From an uncultured Anaeromyxobacter sp. (GTDB lineage: Bacteria; Myxococcota; Myxococcia; Myxococcales; Anaeromyxobacteraceae): a stretch of DNA of 64,000 nucleotides. The stretch spans positions 1-64,000 of the forward strand of contig CAIOAK010000023.1 of assembly GCA_903855945.1 (NCBI GenBank). Direction: 5' to 3'. Positions 27,465-36,448 of the stretch are shown one piece after another. The translations under genes and the position numbers were made by a program. Position 1 is the stretch's first letter, and each line of letters begins with the position of its first letter. The notes under the pieces are model-generated. The model worked only from the letters and a program-made list of their open reading frames with translations. It was not told where the DNA came from and ran no database searches.

Positions 27465-27545
27465 TCCTTTCGGGGTAGGCTCATCTTCCGGTGGTTCCGC
27501 GGGGTTAGCCCCATTCGCGACCATCCTCAGTCCGGTAGGGTGTAC

Positions 27546-28688
27546 ATGGGGGGTGTACACGGACTGGGAGTGCGGAACCTTGATGGCGAGCACCGCCCGG
27601 CACAAGCCTACCCGTTCTTCACCGGAACCGCGCAGGGCAGTTTCCAGGGCACCTTCTTAGGCCCACTCACCGGCAACGTCACCGGCAACGTGAGCGGGAC
27701 GGCCGCGAGCCTGAGCGCCGCCTCCGCCCTTCCCAGCGGCACGACCGCCACCACCCAGGCGGCTGCGGACAGCTCCACCAAGGTGGCCACCACGGCCTAC
27801 GCCGATGCAGCCGCCGCCGCCCGCGCGGCCAAGGGCGCAAACAGCGACATCACCTCCCTCTCCGGCCTCACGACGGCGCTCACGGTCGTCCAGGGCGGCA
27901 CGGGATCCTCATCGCAGAACTTCGTGGACCTCTCCACCGTCCAGACCATCGACGGCGCGAAGTCGTTCAGCGCGGGGATCGTGGTCCAGGGCATGACGGT
28001 TGGATTGGGCGGGGGAGCTGGCATTACCAGCGTGGCCATCGGAGGATCCGCTCTCCAGAACAACACCGCCGCAGCCATCTACAACACCGCCGTTGGAAAT
28101 TCCGCCCTCCTGAGCAACAGCACGGGCAACTACAACACGGCCCTTGGATTCATGGCTGGGTCCTCCCTCGTCTCAGGCAGTGAAAACGTCTTCATGGGTA
28201 TGAATGCGAACACCACTGCACCCGGAGCGAACAACCAGATAGCCATCGGTTCCGGTGCAAAGGTGGACGGCGCGAACAAGGCCGTCATCGGGAACAGCAG
28301 CGTGACCACCGTGGGCGGTTACGGGGCCTGGACGAACTACTCCGACCTTCGGGAGAAGGAGAACATCCAGGGACTCGCCCTTGGTCTCGACTTCGTCCTG
28401 AAGCTCCGCCCGGTCATCTACAATTACCTGAGCCAGCCCGGTGCCCTCCGGGAGGGGTTGATCGCCCAGGAGGTGGAGGCGGCGGCGGCTACATCGCTGG
28501 GCGCCACGTTCCATGGCCTCGACAGACCCGCGACGCCCGACGGACGGTACAGCCTGTCCTACCCCTCGCTCGTCATGCCCCTCATCAACGCGGTCAAGGA
28601 GTTGAAGGCGGAGAACGATGCGCTGAAGGCGGAGGTCGAACTCCTCAAGAGCCAGATGGCCCAGGTTCTCGCGAGGCTTCCCCGGTAG
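27546..28688 (+). CDS. Tail-fibre-like protein with C-terminal S74 intramolecular chaperone domain (380 aa)
   Basis: The C-terminal 110 residues carry the peptidase S74 / endosialidase chaperone domain: SDLREKENIQGL, LKLRPVIYNY, REGLIAQEVEAA, followed by a coiled coil (VKELKAENDALKAEVELLKSQM). This domain trimerises fibre proteins and then cuts itself off. Upstream are low-complexity Ala/Ser/Thr/Gly repeats, a LTVVQGGTG segment and a YadA-like stretch (IYNTAVGNSALLSNSTGNYNTALGFMAG). The ATG at 27546 is the first start after the tRNA. No signal peptide is seen, and the N-terminus looks short, so the 5' part may have been lost. It lies directly after selC, a frequent integration site. Confidence 0.75.
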   Translation: MGGVHGLGVRNLDGEHRPAQAYPFFTGTAQGSFQGTFLGPLTGNVTGNVSGTAASLSAASALPSGTTATTQAAADSSTKVATTAYADAAAAARAAKGANSDITSLSGLTTALTVVQGGTGSSSQNFVDLSTVQTIDGAKSFSAGIVVQGMTVGLGGGAGITSVAIGGSALQNNTAAAIYNTAVGNSALLSNSTGNYNTALGFMAGSSLVSGSENVFMGMNANTTAPGANNQIAIGSGAKVDGANKAVIGNSSVTTVGGYGAWTNYSDLREKENIQGLALGLDFVLKLRPVIYNYLSQPGALREGLIAQEVEAAAATSLGATFHGLDRPATPDGRYSLSYPSLVMPLINAVKELKAENDALKAEVELLKSQMAQVLARLPR

Positions 28689-28727
28689 CGGCGCCGGGGT
28701 CCAGGATCCTGGGCTCCGGCCTCCCCG

Positions 28728-29249
28728 TCACAGCACCGCGAGCAGCGCGAAGATGAACTGCGGATAGAGCGGCGTTCGGCTCCCCGCATCCCCCTTCACC
28801 CGGATCCCGGGGCCGGACGGCACGCCCGCCCACAGGTCGGCGGCCACCCGCTTCATGTCGTAGAACCGGTCGTCGAAGCGGGCCACGAACCCGTCGGGCT
28901 CCATGGAGAAGCGGACTCGCTTCCCGTCCACGGTTCCCTCGGCGGTCCACTCGTCACCGCTCCGGCTGACGACCACGTTGAAGCTCCCTCCGGAGATGCG
29001 CTTCTCCGTCACGGTGAAGACACCGTCGAGCTGGTTGATGTTCCCCTTCCAGCGCCCGTCGCCGGCGTCGGTGAGGTTCACCTTGGGTCCTCGGACCCGG
29101 GTGGGCCCGTAGGAGGCGCTCCGGTTGTACGGGAGCGTGATCAGCTCGCCCACGATCAGGTCGTCGTTGGAGATCGGAGCGGGGTCTTCCGCCCTCCCCG
29201 GACCAGCGACGGCGAGGGTCAGCGCAGCGAGGAGAGCGAGAGTTCGCAT
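28728..29249 (-). CDS. Exported protein of unknown function (173 aa)
   Basis: A clear signal peptide (MRTLALLAALTLAVAGPGRAED) precedes a mature part rich in beta strands. Segments such as GRWKGNINQLDGVFTVTEKRISGGSFNVVVSR and EWTAEGTVDGKRVRFSM resemble small periplasmic barrel or lipocalin-like folds, but no family was recognised. There are no cysteines in the mature part. It lies downstream of the OmpA-family gene, separated by a terminator-like hairpin, and converges on the S74 gene. Confidence 0.65.
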   Translation of the reverse strand: MRTLALLAALTLAVAGPGRAEDPAPISNDDLIVGELITLPYNRSASYGPTRVRGPKVNLTDAGDGRWKGNINQLDGVFTVTEKRISGGSFNVVVSRSGDEWTAEGTVDGKRVRFSMEPDGFVARFDDRFYDMKRVAADLWAGVPSGPGIRVKGDAGSRTPLYPQFIFALLAVL

Positions 29250-29303
29250 CGGGAAATGCCTCCGCGAGAGGTGGCCGCGATGCTAGCACACCCCAATAAG
29301 GAA

Positions 29304-29331
29304 GCGGCCGGCCCCGTGAGGAGCCGGCCGC
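29304..29331 (-). terminator. Terminator-like hairpin after the OmpA-family gene
   Basis: A 9-bp perfect stem (GCGGCCGGC/GCCGGCCGC) with a 10-base loop starts 22 bases past the stop codon. It is followed on the minus strand by TTCCTTATT, a weak T-rich tail. Confidence 0.6.
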
Positions 29332-29352
29332 CAGGAACAACTGGACCGTCAA

Positions 29353-30366
29353 CTAGTTCGTGATGACGAAGTCAACGCGCTGGTTCTTGGCGCGGCCGGC
29401 CTTGGTGTCATTCGGGGCGATGGGCTGGTTCCAGCCGAAGCCCACGCCGTCGAGCCGCTTGGCGTCGATGCCCTTGCCGACCAGGTACGCCTTCACGGCC
29501 TTGGCGCGCTTGTCGGAGAGCTTCAGGTTGTACTCGGCGCCGGCCTTGCCGCGCTTGGCCGAGGCGGGATCCTTGGAGGCGTGACCCTCGACGCGGACGT
29601 TGATCTTCGGGTCGCCCGTCATGACCTGGGCGACGTCGTCCAGGATGGCGTTGGAGCGCGACTGGATCGTGTCCTTGTTCGTGTCGAAGTAGATCACGTC
29701 GTCGATGAGGATCTTCTTGCCCTCGATCTTGGCGTGCTTCGGCGCGGGGGGCGGAGGAGGAGGCGGAGGAGGAGGCTTGGGGGTGACCTTCACGTCGAAG
29801 GCGACCACGTCCACCACCTTGTAGTCGAGCTGCTGGCCGACCTTGACGCCGTCGAGCAGCGTGGGGTTCTCCACCTTGACCGGGAAGGTGCGGCCGCCCG
29901 GACCGGTGAAGGTCACGGTGCCCGCGCCCTTGTCGATCGCGGAGATGGTGGCCGTACCCTCTGCAGCCACCTCACCGGCCTCGACCACCTCGTTCGTCTT
30001 GGAAGCGGAGACGAAGGTCGAGACGGCCTCGGGAGCCATCGGCGCGGTGCCCGGCTTGTCCACGAAGAAGGTGGCGGACCGGTAGTACTCGGCGATGATC
30101 CTGTCCTCGACGTTGATCTTCTCGAGTCCCTGGATGTTCTTCCCAGCCTTCACGGTGCGGACCTTGCCGCTCGCGCCCTTGATGCCGATCTGGCGGCCGG
30201 CCGGATCGATCGAGGCGACGACGCCCTCGAGCTTTCCGCTCTCGACTGCGCGGAAGGCCAGGACCTTGTAGTTGTAATTCGGGTCGGGCTTGAAGCCCTG
30301 TGCGTCAGCTCGCCCGGTGGCGAGGCCGAGGGCCATGACCGCGGCGGCGAAAAGGATCCTCTTCAT
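29353..30366 (-). CDS. OmpA-family outer membrane/peptidoglycan-binding protein (337 aa)
   Basis: A signal peptide (MKRILFAAAVMALGLATGRADA) is followed by an N-terminal strand-rich domain of about 175 residues. A linker with about ten consecutive prolines comes next, then a C-terminal OmpA domain. The latter shows IYFDTNKDTIQSRSNAILDDVAQVM, INVRVEGHASKD, and LSDKRAKAVKAYLVGKGIDAKRL, the peptidoglycan-binding residues of the family. The N-terminal domain is not an OmpA-type barrel; it repeats a pattern like GVVASIDPAGRQIGIKGASGKV and TISAIDKGAGTVTFTGPGGRTF. A TATACA box at 30432-30437 (minus strand) may belong to its promoter. Confidence 0.88.
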   Translation of the reverse strand: MKRILFAAAVMALGLATGRADAQGFKPDPNYNYKVLAFRAVESGKLEGVVASIDPAGRQIGIKGASGKVRTVKAGKNIQGLEKINVEDRIIAEYYRSATFFVDKPGTAPMAPEAVSTFVSASKTNEVVEAGEVAAEGTATISAIDKGAGTVTFTGPGGRTFPVKVENPTLLDGVKVGQQLDYKVVDVVAFDVKVTPKPPPPPPPPPPAPKHAKIEGKKILIDDVIYFDTNKDTIQSRSNAILDDVAQVMTGDPKINVRVEGHASKDPASAKRGKAGAEYNLKLSDKRAKAVKAYLVGKGIDAKRLDGVGFGWNQPIAPNDTKAGRAKNQRVDFVITN

Positions 30367-30538
30367 CGGATGGTTCTCCTTCCCAGGTAAAGCGGCTTCA
30401 GGCCGCCTCTTCGAGCGGGAAACTGTCCGTCTGTATACCTCGACTCGGGGAAAACGCAGCGAAATCCTTCGGGCCTACCCACAGAAGTCACCGAGCGTCA
30501 CAAGAGGGTCACGCAACCCCGCAGGGTACTGTGACTCT

Positions 30539-32746
30539 TCACATGAGGGAATCACCAGAAATACCGGACCAGCTTCGCTCGTCGCGGGGCCCTCGGGCTT
30601 GACGCACCTCGACAGGGAATCCGGTCAGGTGGGCCATGCCGCTCACCCTCTCGATCCCGTCCGGGCCGTCCGCCGCGAGCAGGTTCACGTTCACCCCGCT
30701 CGTCCGGGAGGCAACGGTAAGCCCGGTTGCGTGCTGGTGCCCCCATCCATGCGGCAACGCGACCGTTCCCGGCATGAGGTCCGACAGGAATTTCACGGGA
30801 AGGCGCACGGCGGCCACCCGGGTGGAGACATCCGCGATGGCCCCGTCCGTGAGCCCGGCCCGGGCTGCGTCCTCGGGGTGGATGTAGAGCACGTTGGTCC
30901 CCGGCGACGCGAATGTCTCGATGTTGTGTGTCCAGGAGTTGTGGGTCGTCACGGCGCGCCGCGTCACGAGCTTGAGCTGATCCGGGTGGGAGCGCTCCCG
31001 CTCGAAGTCCTCCTCCAGCTTGGCGGCCTGGTCGAGGAGCCTCCGGGGCGCGAGGTCCACGAGCCGGTCGTCCGTGACCACCCTGGCCCCGAGGAAGTCA
31101 CCGCCCCGATTGGGTGCCCTGAGCCGACCGTGGGGAGAACGGAGCAGCGATCGGAAGGAACCCTGTCGGGTCGCTCGAAGGATCGCCGAGAGGAGCAACC
31201 GCTGCGGAAGCGCCGGCTGCGAGCCGGGTCGAGGCGCCACCTTCTTGAGCGCGCCGAGCACCGTCTGCGCGACCCGCGACCCGAAGAGGGAGATCCCGCT
31301 CTCCCGGCAGAGGTCGAGGTAGATGGTGGCCTCGTCGCGGACGTCCCCGGGAGGCGGAAGGATCGCCTCGGTCGCCTGGAGGTACGGGTGCTCCTGCATT
31401 CCGAGCATCAGCGGGAAGACGAAGGGAAGGTCGGGACGCTCGAGCGGCGAGGTGCAGGGAAGGACGTAGTGGGCGACCGACCCGGTCTCGTTCCGGAAGA
31501 TGTCGAGCGTGACGAGGAGTTCCAGCTTCTCGAAGGCCTTCCGGAGCCGGCCGGCGTTGGCCATGGTGAGGAGCGGATTCCCTCCGGTGACGAAGAGCGC
31601 CCGGACCTGCCTGTCGCCCGGAGTCAGGATCTCGTCGGCCAGGATGCCGCCCGGGAATCCGTCGTTCACGGAGAGGAAATCACCGACGCGGGATCGATCG
31701 GACCGCATCAGGGTACCGGTCTTCTTCCCGAAGGCGGCGAAGTCGATGACGCCGTTGCCGACCAGCGTGCCCCCGGGCCGATCGAGGTTCCCGGAGACCA
31801 GGTTCGCCACCTCCTGGAGCCAGAAGGCGAGCGAGCCGTTCGACCCCATGTTGACGCCGGTGGAGCTGTAGAGGGCGGCCCCGTCGGCGGCGCGGAAGGC
31901 GGCGACCATCTCCCGGAGCTTCTCCGGAGGGATGCGCGTGACCTCGGCGGTTCGCTCCGGAGTCCAGGGAGCGCAGAGCGCCCGGATCTCCTCGAGCCCC
32001 TTGGCGTGAAGGCGAACGCGCTCCTCGTCCACCCCCCCGGCGAGGAGCTCGCGCAGGAAGGAGAGGTAGAAGAAGACGTCGGTGTCCGGCCGGATGAAGA
32101 CGTGCTCCCCGGCGGCACGGGCGGTCTCGGTTCGACGGGGATCGACGACGAAGACCTGCCCTCCCCGCGCCTCGATGGCCTGGAGCGCGCGGGCCGGATT
32201 CGGGACCTGCAGGAAGCTCCACTTGGAGATGATCGGGTTGGCGCCGACGATGACGAGGCAGTTCACCCGCTCCAGGTCCGGGAAGGGCTGGGAGAAGGGG
32301 AATCCGTAGATCTCTCGCGCCACCGCGAACTTGTTGGCGCAGTCCTGGGTGGAGGACGAGTACATCGACTTCGAGCCGAGGCCGGTCAGGAATCCCTGCG
32401 CGAAGGCCGGATGGAGCACGCCGAACCCGGCGGCCGTCCCGACGTACATGGCGATCGAGTCGGGGCCGTGGTCCGCCCGGATCTGCCGGACCTTGGCGCC
32501 GATCTCCCGGAGCGCGCCGTCCCAGCCGACGCGCTCCCACCGATCGCCCACCCGCTTCTCCGGGGCGAGCAGACGGTCGGGCGAGGCGTAGATCTCGTGC
32601 TGGTGGAGCCCCTTCGGGCAGGAGAAGCCGCGCGTCGCGACGTGCTCCTCGTCGGCGCGTACCCGTACGACCTTGCCGTCCTCGACGTCGACGACGAGCC
32701 CGCAGAGCGCCTCGCAGATCCGGCAGAACGTGGTGTGGGAAGGAAT
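30539..32746 (-). CDS. Molybdopterin oxidoreductase, DMSO reductase superfamily, ATT start (735 aa)
   Basis: The N-terminal [4Fe-4S] motif is C8-x2-C11-x3-C15-x27-C43 (FCRICEALCG...FSCPKG). It is followed by the MopB domains with WERVGWDGALREIG, VYSSS-like QDCANKFAVA, GANPIISKW, VVDPRRTETA and a C-terminal dinucleotide-binding domain (LKLVTRRAVTTHNSWTHN...PEDAARAGLTDGA). The first ATG in frame (32551) would delete the cluster motif. No ATG, GTG, TTG or CTG lies between the upstream in-frame stop and the motif, so the start must be the ATT at 32744-32746. GAGGAG sits six bases before it. Its substrate is unknown: no selenocysteine codon interrupts the frame. It is the last gene of the speA operon. 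Confidence 0.85.
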   Translation of the reverse strand: MPSHTTFCRICEALCGLVVDVEDGKVVRVRADEEHVATRGFSCPKGLHQHEIYASPDRLLAPEKRVGDRWERVGWDGALREIGAKVRQIRADHGPDSIAMYVGTAAGFGVLHPAFAQGFLTGLGSKSMYSSSTQDCANKFAVAREIYGFPFSQPFPDLERVNCLVIVGANPIISKWSFLQVPNPARALQAIEARGGQVFVVDPRRTETARAAGEHVFIRPDTDVFFYLSFLRELLAGGVDEERVRLHAKGLEEIRALCAPWTPERTAEVTRIPPEKLREMVAAFRAADGAALYSSTGVNMGSNGSLAFWLQEVANLVSGNLDRPGGTLVGNGVIDFAAFGKKTGTLMRSDRSRVGDFLSVNDGFPGGILADEILTPGDRQVRALFVTGGNPLLTMANAGRLRKAFEKLELLVTLDIFRNETGSVAHYVLPCTSPLERPDLPFVFPLMLGMQEHPYLQATEAILPPPGDVRDEATIYLDLCRESGISLFGSRVAQTVLGALKKVAPRPGSQPALPQRLLLSAILRATRQGSFRSLLRSPHGRLRAPNRGGDFLGARVVTDDRLVDLAPRRLLDQAAKLEEDFERERSHPDQLKLVTRRAVTTHNSWTHNIETFASPGTNVLYIHPEDAARAGLTDGAIADVSTRVAAVRLPVKFLSDLMPGTVALPHGWGHQHATGLTVASRTSGVNVNLLAADGPDGIERVSGMAHLTGFPVEVRQARGPRDERSWSGISGDSLM

Positions 32747-32756
32747 GGCTCTCTCC

Positions 32757-33551
32757 TCAGCGCTTCAGGAGCCGCTGGGCGTCCTGGATCCAGCCCGGCG
32801 CGTCGGGGTCGCTGGACCAGGGCGGCTGGCTCGCCAGGTCGATCGCCTTCCGGAGGGGCACGAGCCCCTTCACCTTCTCGTCGTTCCGGAGCAGAACCTC
32901 CCCGAGCGCGAGCTGGTTGGGAGGATAGTCGGGGCGCAGCTCGACGGCCCGGCGCACGTGGACGAGCGCCTCCTCCGAATCGCCCGGGCCGACCGGCCAT
33001 CCCGGCGCACGGATCTGGAGGAGCCCGAGGACCCGCTCCGCCCCGGCATCGTCGTAGAGAGGCGCGGCGGCGGCCACCTCGCGCAGGAGCAGCGCCATGC
33101 GCTTCAGCCCGTCCTCCACCGTGGAGGGGCGGTCGCGGGCCTGCAGCCCCAGCGACACCGCGAGCCAGAACTTGCAGGCCGGCGACGACGGGGCACGTCG
33201 AAGGCACCACTGCCCGGCCTGCACCGCGCTCACCGCGAGGTCCGTTCGAACCGCGACGTTGGTCTCCCGCTCCGCCAGCCAGGACTTCGCCCGCACGGCG
33301 CAGACGAGCCCCGCCGTCCCCTCCTCGTCGGCCTGGGCGGCGGCGAGGCAAAGACCTTCCGACCTCCGGACCGCCGCCGGATCGGGGCGCCTGGCGTACT
33401 CCTCGTCCGCCTCCTGGAGGAGAGCGCTGGCCGGCACGGTCCCCTTGGGTTCCCGCTGGAGTGTGGCGATGGGCGGCGGCTCCTTCAGCGCGGACGCGCA
33501 CCCCGCCCCGAGCAGGACGAGCAGCCAGCCGAGGCGAGCGGTTCTGTTCAC
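32757..33551 (-). CDS. TPR-like lipoprotein (264 aa)
   Basis: The signal peptide ends in the lipobox LGAGC, so the protein is lipid-anchored. The mature part is alpha-helical with Ala-rich repeats; the C-terminal section AVELRPDYPPNQLALGEVLLRNDEKVKGLVPLRKAI is a good tetratricopeptide unit. The remaining helices fit a TRAP-T-associated or TPR scaffold, but no precise family was recognised. The GTG start overlaps the preceding stop by GTGA, and the next gene starts 10 bases on. Confidence 0.72.
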   Translation of the reverse strand: MNRTARLGWLLVLLGAGCASALKEPPPIATLQREPKGTVPASALLQEADEEYARRPDPAAVRRSEGLCLAAAQADEEGTAGLVCAVRAKSWLAERETNVAVRTDLAVSAVQAGQWCLRRAPSSPACKFWLAVSLGLQARDRPSTVEDGLKRMALLLREVAAAAPLYDDAGAERVLGLLQIRAPGWPVGPGDSEEALVHVRRAVELRPDYPPNQLALGEVLLRNDEKVKGLVPLRKAIDLASQPPWSSDPDAPGWIQDAQRLLKR

Positions 33552-34369
33552 TTCGACGCGGAGGCGAACGCCTTGCGAGCGGCGGTGAGCGCTGCGGTGT
33601 CGAGCGTTCCGAAACCCTGCAGCCGGATGGCCTCGAGCGCCGCAGCCCCCTCGGGCCGGTCCGCCAGCTGGCGCAGCCCCCTCTCCAGGGCCTTCCAGCG
33701 ATCCGGCGAGATGCGCTTGCCGACCGTGACCACGATGCCGGTGGGGAGCGGCGCCGACCGGGCCACCACCTCGAGCTCCGCCGCGAACGGGAGCGAGGGG
33801 AGCGCCGCGGCCTGCGCGCCGTCGAGCAGGACGGCCACGTTCTCCCCGGCCACCGCCTTCCGGAGCGCGGAGAGCACCTGCGAACTCTGCACCACCTTCA
33901 CGCTGGCGGGCATCCGGCCCCAGGCGGCGAGCGCGGTTCCGGTGACGAACGCGGGGGAGTACCCGGCGATGGAGGAGACCTGCCAGCCGTCGAGGGAGGC
34001 CGGACCGGTCACCCGCCCCTTCTTCGCCACGAGCGCCCAGGTCTCGGTGGAGCCGGTGCCCTTCTGGGAGGCTCCGAGGCGGGGTTCGAGCTTCAGCGCG
34101 GCCGCTTCCTGCAGGAAGAACGGGAGCGCCACCATTCCCAAGCCGGCGTCCGATTTCCCGAGCCGTTCCGCCCCGGCCTGCGCCTTCTCGTAGTACGCGG
34201 CCCTTACCGAACCCGCCGGCAGGCCCGCGCCCGCCGCGAGCGCCGCTGCGAACCCGTCCATGGAGGCCTGGGCCTCGGCGGTCGTTCCCGGATATCCGGG
34301 CGCGACCGCGACGAAGACGGTCGGGTCGGCCGCCAGTGCGAGGGCTGCGAGGGCGTGGACGAGGGTCAT
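33548..34369 (-). CDS. PhnD-like periplasmic phosphonate/phosphate-type binding protein (273 aa)
   Basis: A short signal (MTLVHALAALALA) precedes a type-2 periplasmic binding fold: VFVAVAPGYPGTTAEA, ALPFFLQEA, ETWALVAKKGRVTGPASLDGWQVSSIAGYSPAFVTGTAL, and a final VGKRISPDRWKALERGLRQL. The order is that of PhnD-like proteins of the ABC_phn family. No ABC permease or ATPase is adjacent. A ligand-sensing or chaperone role beside the oxidoreductase is possible (inference). It overlaps speA by ATGA. Confidence 0.7.
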   Translation of the reverse strand: MTLVHALAALALAADPTVFVAVAPGYPGTTAEAQASMDGFAAALAAGAGLPAGSVRAAYYEKAQAGAERLGKSDAGLGMVALPFFLQEAAALKLEPRLGASQKGTGSTETWALVAKKGRVTGPASLDGWQVSSIAGYSPAFVTGTALAAWGRMPASVKVVQSSQVLSALRKAVAGENVAVLLDGAQAAALPSLPFAAELEVVARSAPLPTGIVVTVGKRISPDRWKALERGLRQLADRPEGAAALEAIRLQGFGTLDTAALTAARKAFASASK

Positions 34370-36390
34370 CGGTTCTCCCGCGGGGAATCTACCCCGCCCT
34401 CTGGCGCGCTCACACCTCGCTCCACCTCCATGCCGTGGAGGTAGGTGTAGCCCCGCATGACGGTCTCGTAGAACTGGGCCAGGTTGACCCCCTCCTTCGG
34501 CCGGATCGATCCGTCCTTCATCCGGGCGTCGAGCGCCGTCTTCACCCGCCGGACCAGATCGGCCGGCTCGTAGAGGAGCGCCTGGAGCACCTTGTCCACG
34601 TGGTCGCCGCGGATCACCTCGCCCAGGTAGAAATCCTCCGGGTCGTCGTCGTCCACGTAGACGTGCACCTCGTTCACCCGGCCGTACAGGTTGTGCATGT
34701 CCCCCATGACGTCCTGGTAGGCGCCGTTCATGAACATCCCGAGGAAGTAGGGCTTGCCCGGCTCGAGCGCGTGGAGCGACAGGGTCTCGTCCACCCCGTC
34801 CCCCTCGATGAACCGGTCGATCTTGCCGTCCGAGTCGCAGGTGATGTCCACGATGGTGCAGTCCTGGGTGGGCGCCTCGCCGAGCCGGTGGAGCGGCACG
34901 ATGGGGAAGAGCTGATCGAAGGCCCAGTGATCCGGTGCGCTCTGGAAGAGGGAGAAGTTGGCCATGTACTGGTCGGCGATCTTGTCGCCCAGGTCGCGGG
35001 TGTCGCGCGGCAGCCGCTTCCGTCCCCGGTTGAGCGCGACGAGGCTCCGGGCGAGCTTCCAGAAGAGCGACTCGACGGTGGCCCGCTCCTCGAGCCCCAG
35101 GATGCCCAGCTTGAACATCTGCAGGGCCTCCTCCTTCTTCGCCACCGCGTCGTGGTAGACCTCGGCGCGGTTGCGCGGGGTGAGCGCCGCGACGATCTCC
35201 CGCATCTCCCGGACCACCTTGTGCTCGCCCGGCTGCACCACCGAGGCGGCCGCGATCTCGGCCCGCGACCCGATCTCGATGCTGCCGAAGACGTTCATGA
35301 TGATGCAGGAGTGGTGCGCGGTGACCGCCCGCCCCGACTCCGAGACGATGTGCGGCTCGGGGACCCCCTCGCTCGCGCAGATGCGCTGCACGTTGTAGAT
35401 GACGTCGGTGGCGTACTCGTCGAGCGTGTAGTTCATGGAGGAGGCGTACTCGTGGCTGCGCGAGCCCACGTAATCCACGCCCAGCCCGCCGCCCACGTCG
35501 AAGTACTCGATGCCGAGCCCCATCTTGCGGAGCTTGGCGTACAGGCGCGCCCCCTCGTTCACCGCGTCCTTCACCACGCGGATCTCGGTGAGCTGGCTGC
35601 CGACGTGGAAGTGGAAGAGCTTGCAGAGGTGCTTCTTCCCGGCCGCCTCGAGGATGCGGACCGCCTCGATCATCTCCGGGGTGGTGAGGCCGAACTTCGC
35701 GAAGTCCCCCGACGAGGACTCCCACTTGCCGGTGCTGCGCGTGGAGAGCTTCGAGCGCAGCCCGATCCAGGGCTCCACGCCGACCTCGTCGGCGGCCCGC
35801 AGCAGCGCCGGCAGCTCGGACAGCTTCTCGATCACCACCACCACCTTGCGCCCGAGCTTCCGCCCCAGCAGCGCGAGGCGCATGTACTCCGCGTCCTTGT
35901 AGCCGTTGCAGATGGTGAGCGCGTCGGGATCGGTGTTGTAGCCCAGCACCACCATGAGCTCGGCCTTCGAGCCGGCCTCCAGCCCGTAGTGGTAGGGGGC
36001 TCCGGCGTCGAGGATCTCCTCGACCACCTCCCGCATCTGGTTCACCTTGATGGGATAGACGCCGTAGTAGCCGCCACCGTACCCCTGCTCGGCGACCGCC
36101 TTGCCGAAGGTCTCGTTCAGGATCCGCACCCGCGCGCGGAGCACGTCCATGAAGCGCACCACGGCGGGGAATCCGAGCCCCCGCTCCTGGATGTCCTCCA
36201 CCACGTCCATGAGGTCGATGGTGGGACCGCCGGGGCCGTGCGGGTGGACCACCATGTGCCCCTTCTCGTTCACCGAGAAGAAGCCGGCACCCCAGCCGCT
36301 CATGTTGTAGTACTGGATGGCCCGCTCGATCGACCAGTCGGACGCTGGCATCGCTGCGGTGGCGTCGCTCTTCGGCTCGGGAAGGTTCAT
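34366..36390 (-). CDS. speA: Biosynthetic arginine decarboxylase (674 aa)
   Basis: This PLP enzyme converts arginine to agmatine and CO2, the first step of the agmatine route to putrescine. The PLP lysine lies in YYGVYPIKVNQ near residue 116. HFHVGSQLTEI and FDVGGGLGVDYVGS bind the cofactor phosphate and substrate, and the C-terminal half carries VDITCDSDGKIDRFI and the catalytic segment. The length of 674 matches the SpeA family (about 630-660). The ATG has an AGGGA about eight bases upstream. Agmatinase (speB) or agmatine deiminase is not nearby. It heads a four-gene operon with unrelated-looking partners. Confidence 0.95.
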   Translation of the reverse strand: MNLPEPKSDATAAMPASDWSIERAIQYYNMSGWGAGFFSVNEKGHMVVHPHGPGGPTIDLMDVVEDIQERGLGFPAVVRFMDVLRARVRILNETFGKAVAEQGYGGGYYGVYPIKVNQMREVVEEILDAGAPYHYGLEAGSKAELMVVLGYNTDPDALTICNGYKDAEYMRLALLGRKLGRKVVVVIEKLSELPALLRAADEVGVEPWIGLRSKLSTRSTGKWESSSGDFAKFGLTTPEMIEAVRILEAAGKKHLCKLFHFHVGSQLTEIRVVKDAVNEGARLYAKLRKMGLGIEYFDVGGGLGVDYVGSRSHEYASSMNYTLDEYATDVIYNVQRICASEGVPEPHIVSESGRAVTAHHSCIIMNVFGSIEIGSRAEIAAASVVQPGEHKVVREMREIVAALTPRNRAEVYHDAVAKKEEALQMFKLGILGLEERATVESLFWKLARSLVALNRGRKRLPRDTRDLGDKIADQYMANFSLFQSAPDHWAFDQLFPIVPLHRLGEAPTQDCTIVDITCDSDGKIDRFIEGDGVDETLSLHALEPGKPYFLGMFMNGAYQDVMGDMHNLYGRVNEVHVYVDDDDPEDFYLGEVIRGDHVDKVLQALLYEPADLVRRVKTALDARMKDGSIRPKEGVNLAQFYETVMRGYTYLHGMEVERGVSAPEGGVDSPRENR

Positions 36391-36448
36391 CGGGATTCCC
36401 TGTACGACATGGCGGCGGAAAAATGTAGCGGTTATCTAGCTTGCCCCC

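Noticed and set aside
30539-32746. Selenocysteine in the molybdopterin oxidoreductase
   Set aside because: The frame contains no internal TGA, and the tRNA-Sec nearby is not evidence by itself.
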